From assembly GCA_030065935.1 (NCBI GenBank), contig JASJCP010000055.1:1-44842 (forward strand): a stretch of 44,842 nucleotides of DNA. The letters run 5' to 3'. The notes below the pieces were generated by a model. The model ran no database searches, had not been told where the DNA came from, and was given only the letters and a program-made list of their open reading frames with translations. This DNA is from Xenococcaceae cyanobacterium MO_167.B27. GTDB lineage: Bacteria; Cyanobacteriota; Cyanobacteriia; Cyanobacteriales; Xenococcaceae. Positions 1 to 8,817 of the stretch are shown here, piece after piece (position 1 is the stretch's first letter; every line of letters starts with the position of its first letter). The position numbers were made by a program, and so were the translations under genes.

Positions 1-78
1 AAAAAACAAGGGGTCTTGTAACTTTAGTTAATGGTCAAAGCCATTAGGTTATCGCTTTTTGAAGACCCCTTGTTTTTT
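1..78. repeat. Nested inverted repeat at window start
   Basis: Positions 1-17 and 62-78 are perfect 17-base inverted repeats. Inside the 44-base loop there is a second small hairpin (TAATGG around 31-36 pairing with CCATTA around 43-48). The right arm ends in a run of six T, so on the plus strand it could also act as an intrinsic terminator for something left of the window. It lies just outside the IS5-type element. A dispersed repeat or a terminator are both possible; no coding sequence is present. Confidence 0.7.
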
Positions 79-136
79 AAATCATTTGTTACCCAGAATC
101 TATGTCCAGTAGATTTAGAATAAAGACGGTAAAAAT

Positions 137-1227
137 TAGAACTCTTGCAAAAATATTTTGTGGTATGATTAAAAGTTTTACTTTTTTACTAATCAAGCAT
201 GAAATATTGGCAAGCTATTAAACTTTCTTCAAAAGAATTTAAGCGACTGACTGGAGTTAAACGGCAAACTTTTCGGTTAATGGTACGCCTGGTAAAAGCC
301 GAAGCAAAAAAGAAGAAAAAACCAGGTCGTCGAGCCAAATTAATTATTGAAGATCAGATACTAGTAACTCTACAATATTGGAGAGAGTATCGAAGTTATT
401 TCCATATATCTAAAGACTGGAAAATAGCTGAATCTACAGTATGTCGTATAGTTAAAAAAGTTGAAAATATTTTAATTCAATCGCGAAAATTTAGTTTACC
501 AGGTAAGAAAAAATTGTTAGATTCTTCTGGAGATGAAAAATTAATTTTAATGGATGTGATGGAAACTCCAATTGAAAGACCCAAAAAACATCAAAAAAGA
601 TTTTATAGTGGGAAACAAAAAGAACATACCTTAAAAACACAAGTAGTGCTTGGAGAACAAACTGGCATTATAATATGTCTAGCTCATGAAAAAGGAAAAA
701 CTCATGATTTTAAACTATTTAAAAAAAGTAAGGTAAAATTCCATAAACTACTTCAAATTATAGGCGATAAAGGCTATCAAGGAATTAGTAAACTTCACGA
801 AAATAGCGAAACCCCTATTAAAAAACCCAGAGGCGGTAAATTAACAAAACAACAGAAAAAATATAATCGTCAATTAAATCGACTAAGGATTACTATTGAG
901 CATATCAATCGTCGGTTAAAAATATTCAAGATTTTGTCTTATCGATATAGAAATCGGCATCGCAGATTTGGCTTCTGAAGCTCATTTAATTGCGGGAATT
1001 TATAACTATGAATTAGCCTTATAAATTAGATTGTAAAATTAAATTCATTCATTGATTTCAGTAATTAATTAATCACTGAAACAATTTTTGCTGTCAATTT
1101 TACTCTAAAGCGATCGCCCAATAATAGATAATCGAAAAAATCTCTCAACTCTTACTATTTCAATGGGTAAAAATTGGAATAAAAACAACTCATTATCATA
1201 CCACAAAATATTTTTGCAAGAGTTCTA
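137..1227 (+). mobile_element. IS5-family insertion sequence with 33-bp terminal inverted repeats
   Basis: The bases at 137-169 are an exact inverted copy of 1195-1227 (33 of 33 positions), beginning TAGAACTCTTGC. The 1.09-kb unit contains one transposase gene. The outermost TA is present at both ends, so a TA target duplication with slightly shorter repeats is equally consistent. Perfect repeats suggest recent insertion, although the transposase reading frame is damaged near its 3' end. About 170 bases of AT-rich non-coding DNA lie between the transposase and the right repeat. Confidence 0.88.
199..978 (+). CDS. IS5-family DDE transposase, C-terminus out of frame
   Basis: DNA transposase moving the surrounding element. 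The 259-residue product has a basic N-terminal helix-turn-helix region (about residues 10-95), followed by a DDE domain: first Asp in LILMDVMETPIERP, second Asp in GDKGYQGI, and Glu in RITIEHINRR, as in DDE_Tnp_4 proteins. The reading frame stops at 976-978 after RRFGF. The usual family ending (HLIAGIYNYEL-like) is encoded immediately afterwards in another frame, from 977 to a TAA at 1022-1024. A one-base insertion, perhaps with a CGA-to-TGA change, has therefore cut off about 15 residues. The catalytic residues are intact, so residual activity cannot be excluded. Confidence 0.85.
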   Translation: MKYWQAIKLSSKEFKRLTGVKRQTFRLMVRLVKAEAKKKKKPGRRAKLIIEDQILVTLQYWREYRSYFHISKDWKIAESTVCRIVKKVENILIQSRKFSLPGKKKLLDSSGDEKLILMDVMETPIERPKKHQKRFYSGKQKEHTLKTQVVLGEQTGIIICLAHEKGKTHDFKLFKKSKVKFHKLLQIIGDKGYQGISKLHENSETPIKKPRGGKLTKQQKKYNRQLNRLRITIEHINRRLKIFKILSYRYRNRHRRFGF

Positions 1228-1762
1228 TACTACTCAGTGCCGCTACGCGGAAGTCAGAAGTATTGGTGGGTAAAGCTTTGAATATTTTGTAACTGGTGGG
1301 TTATTTCCACCGCCCTGCACTCAGCAAAAGTTGATTTAATCGCATTAGCTTCTCTTTCTGCATCAGATTCATCTTTGTGTCCAAGCTTCTTCTAAAGCTT
1401 TCCTTAAAATCATAACCCTGAAAGGATCTGCGAAGCAGCACCTTTGGCGATCGCAATTACTAGTAAAGTATTGCTAAATATTCTAATTAAGTAAGTTTAC
1501 TTTAATATCTTATAGCAGCTATTGTAAAAAACCATTGAGAATAATTCTGATTATATTAGAACTAAAATAAACTATTAACTTATTTTTTACTGTTCAAAAC
1601 TTGATATATCAAGAGCTTTGATTAAAAATAATCATGTTAAAAATGCTGCCACGATATTTACTAATAATCTTTACCATTTAATTTAGAACAAACTTATTGA
1701 GAAGATATAGCAAAAGTAGTAAGATAATAAGCCGAACTGATTTATAAAACCTACTAACTAAT
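1228..1762. other. Intergenic region with possible degenerate coding remnant
   Basis: No intact gene. On the minus strand between about 1270 and 1430, short open stretches in two frames read like a decayed hydrophilic coding fragment (a piece around MILRKALEEAW and another rich in Glu and Ala), but no family is recognised. One HIP1-type site lies near 1450. The remaining 300 bases before futA are AT-rich and presumably hold its promoter; no clear Fur box or -35/-10 pair stood out. Confidence 0.4.
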
Positions 1763-2815
1763 ATGAAGAAGTTTTCTCGACGCTTGTTTCTCGGCACTGG
1801 TACAGCAACTCTAGTATTAGCTGGATGCCAGTTGACTCAGACGCAGCAAGGAGTAACTGAAACTAAAGAAATTAATATTTATTCTTCTCGTCACTACAAT
1901 ACTGATGATGAGTTATACGATGGCTTTACTAGAAAGACAGGAGTTAAGGTCAATCTTATTGAAGGAAAAGACGATGAACTTATAGAAAGAATCCAAAGTG
2001 AGGGTGCTAATAGCCCAGCGGATATCCTAATTACAGTAGATGCTGGACGTTTGTGGCGTGCTGAACAAGCAGGACTATTCGCCCCTGTTACATCCGAGAT
2101 ACTTACAGAAAAAATACCTGCTAACTTGCGCCATCCTGATAATCTCTGGTTTGGCTTTAGCAAACGGGCGCGAGTGATTATGTATAACAAAGATAGAGTT
2201 AATCCTTCTCAGTTATCGACTTATGAAAACTTGGGAGATCGCCCATGGAAAGGAAAACTAGTTATTCGTTCTTCCAGTAATATTTATAATCAGTCTTTAG
2301 TAGCTGGCTTAATTGAAGTTTTAGGAGAACAAGCTACTGAACAATGGTGTAGTCAGATAGTAGCTAATTTTGCTCGTCCACCTCAAGGTAATGACAGCGC
2401 CCAAATTGAAGCTGTTGCTGCTGGTTTAGCTGATATTGGAGTAGCCAATACTTATTATCTTCCTCGTTATGGTAAAGATCAAGACCCTGCTAAAAAAGCT
2501 ATTTTTGATAAAGTGGGTGTTTTCTTCCCCAACCAAAATGGTAGAGGTACTCATGTGAATATTAGTGGTGGCGGTTTGATGAAAAATGCCCCTAATAAAG
2601 ATCATGCGATCGCATTTTTAGAGTATCTAGCTAGTCCTTCTGCTCAAACTTTCTTTGCTCAAGGAAATAATGAATATCCTGTAGTTGCTGGTACTCCTAT
2701 CGATCCTGTTGTAGCAAGTTTCGGTCAGTTTAAGGAGGATACTACTAATGTGTCTGCTTATGGCACAAACAATGCTCTAGCAGTGCAAATAATGGATAGG
2801 GCTGGTTGGAGGTAA
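1763..2815 (+). CDS. futA: Fe(III) ABC transporter substrate-binding protein, FutA/IdiA type
   Basis: Periplasmic ferric-iron-binding component of a Fut-type ABC importer. The 350-residue protein starts with a twin-arginine motif (SRRLFLGTG) and a lipobox-like LAGC with Cys22, implying Tat export and possibly lipidation. The FutA iron ligands known from Synechocystis are matched: His44/Tyr45 in SRHYN, Tyr175 in SSNIYNQS, and Tyr231/Tyr232 in ANTYYLPRYG. The EGANSPAD and QNGRGTHVN segments are also typical. Length is normal for the family. The permease and ATPase genes are not adjacent, as is common in cyanobacteria. The next gene is a convergent Crp/Fnr regulator resembling idiB, the known activator of idiA. 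FutA1 and FutA2 cannot be told apart here. Confidence 0.93.
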   Translation: MKKFSRRLFLGTGTATLVLAGCQLTQTQQGVTETKEINIYSSRHYNTDDELYDGFTRKTGVKVNLIEGKDDELIERIQSEGANSPADILITVDAGRLWRAEQAGLFAPVTSEILTEKIPANLRHPDNLWFGFSKRARVIMYNKDRVNPSQLSTYENLGDRPWKGKLVIRSSSNIYNQSLVAGLIEVLGEQATEQWCSQIVANFARPPQGNDSAQIEAVAAGLADIGVANTYYLPRYGKDQDPAKKAIFDKVGVFFPNQNGRGTHVNISGGGLMKNAPNKDHAIAFLEYLASPSAQTFFAQGNNEYPVVAGTPIDPVVASFGQFKEDTTNVSAYGTNNALAVQIMDRAGWR

Positions 2816-2849
2816 TACCAAATCCTGTTGTCAAAACCCAAAGGAAAAA

Positions 2850-2916
2850 GGTTAGTGGAGAATGAAACCACTAACCACGCTCCTACTAACCACTAACCAT
2901 TAACCACTAACCACTA
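2850..2916. repeat. Heptamer-type tandem repeat with hairpin between futA and idiB
   Basis: Tandem copies of a CTAACCA-like heptamer occupy about 2868-2916. A matching GGTTAGTGG at 2850-2858 pairs with CCACTAACC at 2868-2876 to form a 9-bp hairpin just downstream of the futA stop, which could serve as a bidirectional terminator. The repeat runs into the 3' end of the minus-strand regulator and encodes its last residues. Confidence 0.75.
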
Positions 2917-3472
2917 TCGAAAAACGTTTTGGGCGAATAATTAATCCTGATGCTTCTAATTGATTTAGCGATCGCGTTACTGTTACTCTAGTAGAACCGA
3001 TAATATCCGCCAATTCTTGGTGAGTCAGACGAATATCAATTAATGTACCTTGGGCTACCTCACGACCAAACTTTCGGGCTAAACAAATTAATAACTGATA
3101 AATTCGCTGATAAATTCGTTCAATTCTCATAATACACAGCAATTCTTCAGTTTGCTGCATACAATGACTAATTTCTTCTAATAAATGGCTACATTGACTC
3201 CACGGAATACAAACCGCTTCGACACAGCTTAAACACACAGCTTTATAAGGTTTAATTCTAGATAAAGGTGAGCCAATAACATCACCTTCTCCCCAATAAC
3301 CTAAGATAGAGGCTTTTCCTGTTTCATCCCAAGTTAAGGTTTTGACTGCTCCTCTTTTGATTAACCAAAGGCTGTCAGGTTGTTGAGCAATAAATTCCCG
3401 TTCGTAAAAAACAGATAATCTTGATTCATTGGGGATAGTTGCTATCATGACTTGATACTCTGAGGTTAACAA
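2900..3472 (-). CDS. idiB: Crp/Fnr-family transcriptional regulator, IdiB-like
   Basis: DNA-binding regulator. The 190-residue protein has an N-terminal cNMP-binding-like beta-roll (about residues 15-95, e.g. LIKRGAVKTLTW, GYWGEGDVIG) and a C-terminal winged helix of the Crp type (LTHQELADIIGSTRVTVTRS, about residues 148-180). In Synechococcus, IdiB is a Crp/Fnr-family activator of the iron-deficiency gene idiA, encoded next to it. Here the gene is convergent with the futA/idiA homologue, so the same role is inferred from position and family, not proven. The last residues (VVSG) are encoded by the tandem repeat at 2850-2916. An alternative start is Met9. Confidence 0.75.
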   Translation of the reverse strand: MLTSEYQVMIATIPNESRLSVFYEREFIAQQPDSLWLIKRGAVKTLTWDETGKASILGYWGEGDVIGSPLSRIKPYKAVCLSCVEAVCIPWSQCSHLLEEISHCMQQTEELLCIMRIERIYQRIYQLLICLARKFGREVAQGTLIDIRLTHQELADIIGSTRVTVTRSLNQLEASGLIIRPKRFSIVVSG

Positions 3473-4194
3473 TATTCAAAATTTCGTCCCAATGAGTGGC
3501 TATTAGCATTTGCATTCTTTCTAATTGCCATTGGGGTATGGTTTTTCTTTTGTTAGTTTGGGACTGATTCATAAGTTAAAGTTATTTTTGCAAAAAATTA
3601 TCAATATTTCGATAAGTAGGGTCGCAAGCGGTGGAAGCCCGCTTGGAGCGTAAGCGGTTGGAACCCGCGGAATTTTTAATCCGCAAGGGCGGGAATGGGG
3701 GAAATTACATTTAATTGTTAACTTCGAGCAGAAAAGCTACTAGTCAATACTTCCCCCATCCCGGCGCCGACCGAGCAAGGGAATGTCCACCAAGAGAGGC
3801 TTGCGCCCTTACTATTTTCAGAGCAATTTAAGATAAGTAAACTGGTGTATAGGCTAGATAAACACCAGTCAGGCTCAGAAATATTCAGCAAAATGGATCA
3901 GGATTTCGAGTGAGGACGCTATTAAAAATGCAATCCTAACTTTCATTGACCGAAAGGGATGGCGAGAAAACCTCCCCCTAGCCAATCGAAGTGTTGACCA
4001 TTCTTTTGTGATGATTAGTTTCCGTAGTTATAACTAGAAAGTACACTCGATCTTCCTATGGACAAAAATAATATATCATTTCTACTTATTAAGTGCAAAT
4101 TATTATCAATAATTAGGAGGGGCAAGGCACTGCCTTGCCCCTCCTTAAACAAGGGGATTAAATATGCTGAGTTGATTAATGAAAACTAGATTAA
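3473..4194. other. Large structured intergenic region, possible ncRNA or transposon-derived repeats
   Basis: No coding sequence longer than a few dozen codons. The stretch 3600-3830 is GC-rich against its surroundings and full of hairpins (CAAGCGG/CCGCTTG type; GGGGGAA near 3697 pairing with TTCCCCC near 3753 across a loop of about 50 bases). The stretch 3840-4030 contains further paired blocks: CTGGTGT/ACACCAG near 3841-3870, and AGGATT/AATCCT near 3899-3938. The pattern suggests a structured RNA or a non-autonomous IS200/IS605-type remnant. No known RNA family was recognised. Confidence 0.4.
4115..4145. repeat. 31-bp near-perfect palindrome downstream of cbiX
   Basis: AGGAGGGGCAAGGCA (4115-4129) is followed by one base and then its exact reverse complement (4131-4145). 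It lies about 50 bases past the stop of the minus-strand chelatase gene. No T-run follows on the minus strand, so a dispersed cyanobacterial palindrome is as likely as a terminator. Confidence 0.75.
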
Positions 4195-5187
4195 TTAGGG
4201 TGTTTGCCAAATCCGTTCATGATAGTCTTCTGATTTGGCATAGGGGTCAATATTATGATGATGGTGGTGATGGGAATGATCTTGGTGATGATGATGACCA
4301 TGACTGTTAGTATTAGGTGCAGCAAGGCGAAACTTACACATCTCACAATTCATCGCTACTTGACCTAGTTGAGTTTCAATTTCTCTAGTGCGAATTACCT
4401 GTAAGAGTTGGGTTTGAATGCCCATTTCTGGTAAGCAGTTAAAAATAATATCAGGATGTTGGGCTTCTTGTTGGGAAGTAATGTCAAATATTTTCTTAAC
4501 TAGTACCCCAGTAAAGAGAAAGTAGGGTAAGACGATAATACGCTTTGGTTGATACAGATAAGCTCTGGTGAAACCTTCTTCTAAACGAGGGTGGGTAATA
4601 CCAATAAAACAAGTTTCTACTGTTTTGTAACCGCTTCCTTCCCAGATAATTCTGGCTAATTTTAAGACATCTCCATTAGCATCAGGATCGCTAGAGCCTC
4701 TACCCACAAACAAGAGTACAGTATCAGCACGGGATATATTGTGAGGATTATTTTCTGGTCGATCTAAGGCTTGGAGGCGTGAGCGCCATAACTCTAAAAT
4801 AGGGGGAGTAATCCCAAAATGACGACCGTAATGAAACTTCACTTGAGGATAGCGTTTTCTAGCTCTATCCAACTCATTAGTAACATCAAACTTATTATGT
4901 CGGGCTGCAAATAATAAAATCGGAAGTGCGGAAATGTCTGTATAGCCTTCTTCGACACAGCGAGTGACCCCTTCTTGAATGGTAGGTTTAGTTAACTCCA
5001 AAAAGCAAGGTATCACTGGACGAGAAGCATCTAATTTACGGTAGGTTTCCACAAAATCGATAAAAGTTTGCCTACCTTGTTCATCTCTTGTACCATGTCC
5101 AATCGCTAGCAAAGGTCTTTTTTCAGGTAAAGGGGGTAGTTGCAGGGAAGGAATATCGAGAAGAGAAGTTGAGTTAACAGTAACCAT
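4195..5187 (-). CDS. cbiX: Sirohydrochlorin chelatase, long CbiX/SirB type with His-rich tail
   Basis: Inserts cobalt or iron into sirohydrochlorin, for cobalamin or siroheme synthesis. The 330-residue protein contains two CbiX halves: the first begins [13 protein letters not shown] (active-site His in GHGTRD) and runs to about residue 140; the second begins about residue 155 with [17 protein letters not shown]. Near the C-terminus is a Cys pair in MNCEMCKF (MxCxxC), known in long CbiX proteins as an iron-sulfur site. It is followed by an extreme His-rich stretch ([15 protein letters not shown]) likely to bind or store metal. The gene is monocistronic, reading away from the exoprotein gene at 5290. 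Cobalt and iron specificity cannot be separated from sequence alone. Confidence 0.88.
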   Translation of the reverse strand: MVTVNSTSLLDIPSLQLPPLPEKRPLLAIGHGTRDEQGRQTFIDFVETYRKLDASRPVIPCFLELTKPTIQEGVTRCVEEGYTDISALPILLFAARHNKFDVTNELDRARKRYPQVKFHYGRHFGITPPILELWRSRLQALDRPENNPHNISRADTVLLFVGRGSSDPDANGDVLKLARIIWEGSGYKTVETCFIGITHPRLEEGFTRAYLYQPKRIIVLPYFLFTGVLVKKIFDITSQQEAQHPDIIFNCLPEMGIQTQLLQVIRTREIETQLGQVAMNCEMCKFRLAAPNTNSHGHHHHQDHSHHHHHHNIDPYAKSEDYHERIWQTP

Positions 5188-5289
5188 TAATTAGCTATAA
5201 ATTCCATGAAGAGTTGTAGGAGCTTAAATTATACAGATTTTAATCAATAATATGGGAAAATCTTTTGGATATCTTTTTAAGTACTTCTA

Positions 5290-7998
5290 ATGCAAGTTTT
5301 AGACTCAATACTTCCTAGTATCTGTCTTGGGATTACTTTGGTTGCTCCTGTTAAGGCTCAAATTACCACTGATGGCACTACTAATACAACTTTAACTCCT
5401 ACCGATAAAGGGATAAGAATAGATGAAGGCTCACGCGCAGGAGGTAATTTATTTCACAGTTTTGGGGAATTTTCCGTACCTACAGGACGTGAGGCTTTCT
5501 TTAACAATGCTAGTGATGTAGTTAATATCTTTTCTCGGGTCACAGGAGGTAATATCTCCAATATTGACGGATTGATTCGTGCTAATGGTGGAGCGAATTT
5601 ATTTTTAATCAATCCCCACGGAATTATTTTTGGTAACAATGCTAGTCTGCAAATTGGTGGTTCATTTTATGGAAGTACTGCCGACAGTATTATCTTTTCT
5701 GATGGTGTAGAATTTGCTGCTTCTAATCCAGTCAAGCCGATACTAACTGTGAATGCACCCATTGGATTAAGATTTCGGGATAGTCCAGGGGATATTGTCA
5801 ATCAATCTGTTGCAGAGGGTGTAGGTTTAACAGTAGCACCAGGAGAAAACTTAGCATTAATTGGGGGCAATATTGCTCTAGAAGGAGGGAACATCACGGC
5901 TAATGAAGGAAGAGGAAATATTGAATTAGGAAGTGTTGCTGGTAATAGTGTAGTTAATTTAGAGCCAGTTAATTCCAGTTTTAAGCTTGGATATGATCAA
6001 GTTACTAACTTTGGTAATATTGCACTAACTCAGGGGGCAAGAATAGAAACAACTGAATCTAATATTAATTTGCAAGGGGATTTAATATCTTTAAATAATA
6101 GTTCCCAAATTACGTCTCAAGTTGATGGTTCTCAAGTAGGAGGAGATATAAATATTAATGCTAGAAAATTAGTGATTAATGATAGAGCTAATATTAATGC
6201 TACTACTTTTGGAGAAGGAAACTCAGGAAATATTAATGTTGATGTATCAGATTCCATAGACATAGTTGGAACTGGTTTTGAGGAATTTCAAGAATTATTT
6301 ATCAGAAGGGTTTTTGATATAAACAACCCACTAGACATAGAAACATTATTAAATGATGGAACAGGTATTTTTACAGCAACAAATGGAATAGGAGCAGCAG
6401 GGAATGTCACAATTAACAGTACTTCATTGCAGCTTCGAGAAGGAGCATTAATTGGTAGCCCTACTTTTGCAAAAGGAGATGGAGGACGTTTAACCATAAA
6501 TACTACTGATTCTATAGAACTGATAGGGTCTGGAATCTTTAATAATCCTTTTTTAGGTAGTACAGGAGAGGGAAACACACTGGAAATTAAGACTCTTTAT
6601 TTGACTATTTCAGATGGTGGAATTATTAGTACTAGTACATTTGGTTCAGGAAATGGTGCAGAACTAATAATTAATGCTTCAGATCAAATTGATATACTGA
6701 GAGCTTTACCTAATTCATTAGTTGGAACAGGGATATTTTCTAACAGTATTTTTGGGAGTGGCGACGCAGGAAATATTACTATAACCACTCAAAAATTAAA
6801 TCTTCAAGATGGAGGACAAATTATATCTGTGAGTGGAGCTTTAATAGAAGGTTTAGAAGAACCGATCCGAGAGGGGGGAACAGGAGGAAATATTAATATA
6901 ATCGCTTATGAATCAATAGAAATTATAGGTAATAATAATTTTCCCAGTGCTATTTCAAGTAATACTTTTACAGAAAACAACTCAGGAAACTTAGATATAA
7001 AAACCAATAAATTGATTATTTCTGATGGTGCAGCAATTACGGCATCTACTATTGGTAGTGGTCAGGGAGGTAGTGTAGTTATAAATGCTTTTCAATCAAT
7101 AGAAGTATTTGGTAATTCTAGTAATGGTGAAATTTCTAGTAGTATAACAAGTAGCTCTTCAGGAGATTTTTTCCCCAATAGACGTTTTGAGCCTAACACA
7201 ATTACAGGTAACGGAGGCACATTATCAATAACAACAGAAAAACTTCTTATTTCTGATAATGCAAGAGTTGGGGTTAATAGTGTTGCTTCTGGTAATGCTG
7301 GTGATGTAAATATTATTGCTGATTCTATTAGATTGGAAAATGGTTCACAAATAACTGCTCAGACAGTTTCTGGTATTGGTGGAAATATTATCATTGACGC
7401 TGATTTGATTTTTGCTTTTCCCAATCAAAATAATGATATTCTTGCAAATTCAGAACAAGGAGATGGAGGCAATATTACAATTACATCAGAAGGTATTTTA
7501 GGAATCCAACAAAGAGAGTTTGATTCTTTTGATGCTGCTCGTAACAATACTACTAATGATATTGATGCTAGTTCTGAGTTGGGTGTAAACGGGAATGTGA
7601 CTCTAAATATTCCTGATACTAACATTGTTCAAACTAATGTAGATTTACCCTCCCAGGTTGTTTCTGCTGAAACAGTTGCTTCTGATGCTTGTTCTGTTGA
7701 TAATGGCACAACTAGCTTTATCATTAACGGTAAAGGAGGCGTACCTCCTGCGCCAAATTTACCTTTAAGTGGCGAAGTATTACTTGGTGATGGAAAACCT
7801 ATTACATATCAGGAAACATCTCATAATATCGTGCCTCAAGTTCAACCAGTAAAAACATCACAGGGGGATATTTATCCAGCTAGAGGAATTATTAAAACTG
7901 AAGATGGCAGAATAATTTTAACTCCTTATCCTACTGCTAATAGTCCCGCTCGTTTTCCCGATGATGTATCAAGCTGTCGTCTAAGGGATGAGAGATGA
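5290..7998 (+). CDS. Filamentous-haemagglutinin-type exoprotein with TPS secretion domain
   Basis: Predicted secreted or cell-surface beta-helix protein of the two-partner-secretion class, 902 residues. After a short hydrophobic leader ending near VKAQ, the TPS (haemagg_act) domain covers about residues 25-190, with hallmarks FHSFGEFSVP, NIFSRVTGG and NLFLINPHGIIFG. The middle is a long array of imperfect beta-helix repeats rich in Gly, Asn and Ile (e.g. GNINV, GGNITI). The end carries the cyanobacterial signature NGKGGVPPAPNLPL and IYPARGIIKTEDGR. No TpsB transporter lies nearby. A paralogue occurs at 15615-18509. The leader has no positive charge after Met, so an alternative upstream start is possible. 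Ligand and role are unknown; adhesion is a family-level guess. Confidence 0.85.
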   Translation: MQVLDSILPSICLGITLVAPVKAQITTDGTTNTTLTPTDKGIRIDEGSRAGGNLFHSFGEFSVPTGREAFFNNASDVVNIFSRVTGGNISNIDGLIRANGGANLFLINPHGIIFGNNASLQIGGSFYGSTADSIIFSDGVEFAASNPVKPILTVNAPIGLRFRDSPGDIVNQSVAEGVGLTVAPGENLALIGGNIALEGGNITANEGRGNIELGSVAGNSVVNLEPVNSSFKLGYDQVTNFGNIALTQGARIETTESNINLQGDLISLNNSSQITSQVDGSQVGGDININARKLVINDRANINATTFGEGNSGNINVDVSDSIDIVGTGFEEFQELFIRRVFDINNPLDIETLLNDGTGIFTATNGIGAAGNVTINSTSLQLREGALIGSPTFAKGDGGRLTINTTDSIELIGSGIFNNPFLGSTGEGNTLEIKTLYLTISDGGIISTSTFGSGNGAELIINASDQIDILRALPNSLVGTGIFSNSIFGSGDAGNITITTQKLNLQDGGQIISVSGALIEGLEEPIREGGTGGNINIIAYESIEIIGNNNFPSAISSNTFTENNSGNLDIKTNKLIISDGAAITASTIGSGQGGSVVINAFQSIEVFGNSSNGEISSSITSSSSGDFFPNRRFEPNTITGNGGTLSITTEKLLISDNARVGVNSVASGNAGDVNIIADSIRLENGSQITAQTVSGIGGNIIIDADLIFAFPNQNNDILANSEQGDGGNITITSEGILGIQQREFDSFDAARNNTTNDIDASSELGVNGNVTLNIPDTNIVQTNVDLPSQVVSAETVASDACSVDNGTTSFIINGKGGVPPAPNLPLSGEVLLGDGKPITYQETSHNIVPQVQPVKTSQGDIYPARGIIKTEDGRIILTPYPTANSPARFPDDVSSCRLRDER

Positions 7999-8103
7999 TG
8001 GGATAGGAGGATTGGTTTTGGGTCTACAAAGTATCTCGACTTCTCGGACGACTTAATAATGGTTTAAGATTATTTTGTAACAAAGCTTAATAAATACTAG
8101 AGA

Positions 8104-8802
8104 ATGCTGCGACTGATTACAGACTTTGATGGTCCTATAATGGATGTTTCCCCTCGCTATTATTATGTTTACCAGTATTGTTTAGAACAAATACAACATC
8201 CTAACCAAAAAATCAATCAATTATCTAAAGCTGAATTTTGGGAATTAAAAAGAAGTCGTGTCCCAGAAAGAAACATTGGGTTACTCTCAGGACTGGATGA
8301 AACTCAAGCTGACGATTTTGCCCGTTTACGCAAGAATACTGTTCATAATCTGCCTTATTTAGCCTATGATACTGTTATTCCTAGCGCGATCGCCGTCTTG
8401 GAAGAACTGCAAAACTTAGGTTTTGATTTGGTGGTGATGACTATGCGTAAACAAAAGGAACTGGATGCAGCTTTTGACAAGTATGATTTAGCGAGATTTT
8501 TTCCCCCTGAACGTCGCTACTGTTTGCCTAATGATCATGTTAAAACTGCTGATGTTAAGGATAAACCTCTATTAATGGCTAGAGCTTTAAAAGAGTTACC
8601 TACTGCTACTGATGTGTGGATGGTAGGGGATACTGAGGCGGATATAGTAGCAGCAAAAACTCATAATATAAAAGTTATTGGGGTGTTATCTGGAATTCGC
8701 GATCGCAATCAATTAGAGCGTTACGAACCTGATTTTATTACAGATAATCTGCAACAGGCTGTGGTCAAAATTACGTCTTTGATACCTTATATACGCTCCT
8801 AA
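8104..8802 (+). CDS. HAD-superfamily hydrolase
   Basis: Probable small-molecule phosphatase, 232 residues. Motif I is LITDFDGPIMD (nucleophile Asp7, acid Asp9). Motif II lies around VVMTMR (about residue 120, Thr in place of the usual Ser/Thr). A Lys near KDKPLL fits motif III, and motif IV is MVGDTEADIVAAK (about residue 178). The cap region (about residues 15-90) is helical with many charged residues. The HAD core is clear. Phosphoglycolate phosphatase-like activity is conceivable, but the DFDGP version of motif I is not diagnostic. It lies 105 bases after the TPS exoprotein stop and converges with the CPP1-like gene. Confidence 0.83.
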   Translation: MLRLITDFDGPIMDVSPRYYYVYQYCLEQIQHPNQKINQLSKAEFWELKRSRVPERNIGLLSGLDETQADDFARLRKNTVHNLPYLAYDTVIPSAIAVLEELQNLGFDLVVMTMRKQKELDAAFDKYDLARFFPPERRYCLPNDHVKTADVKDKPLLMARALKELPTATDVWMVGDTEADIVAAKTHNIKVIGVLSGIRDRNQLERYEPDFITDNLQQAVVKITSLIPYIRS

Positions 8803-8817
8803 CTGATGGGAGATGGC

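Noticed and set aside
4115-4145. Strong intrinsic terminator for cbiX
   Set aside because: The palindrome is excellent but no T-run follows on the minus strand; kept only as a repeat.
5454-7625. Minus-strand open frames within the first exoprotein gene
   Set aside because: They are Pro/Ser/Ile-rich shadows of a Gly/Asn-rich repetitive gene; no start signals and no family match. The same applies to 16490-17905.
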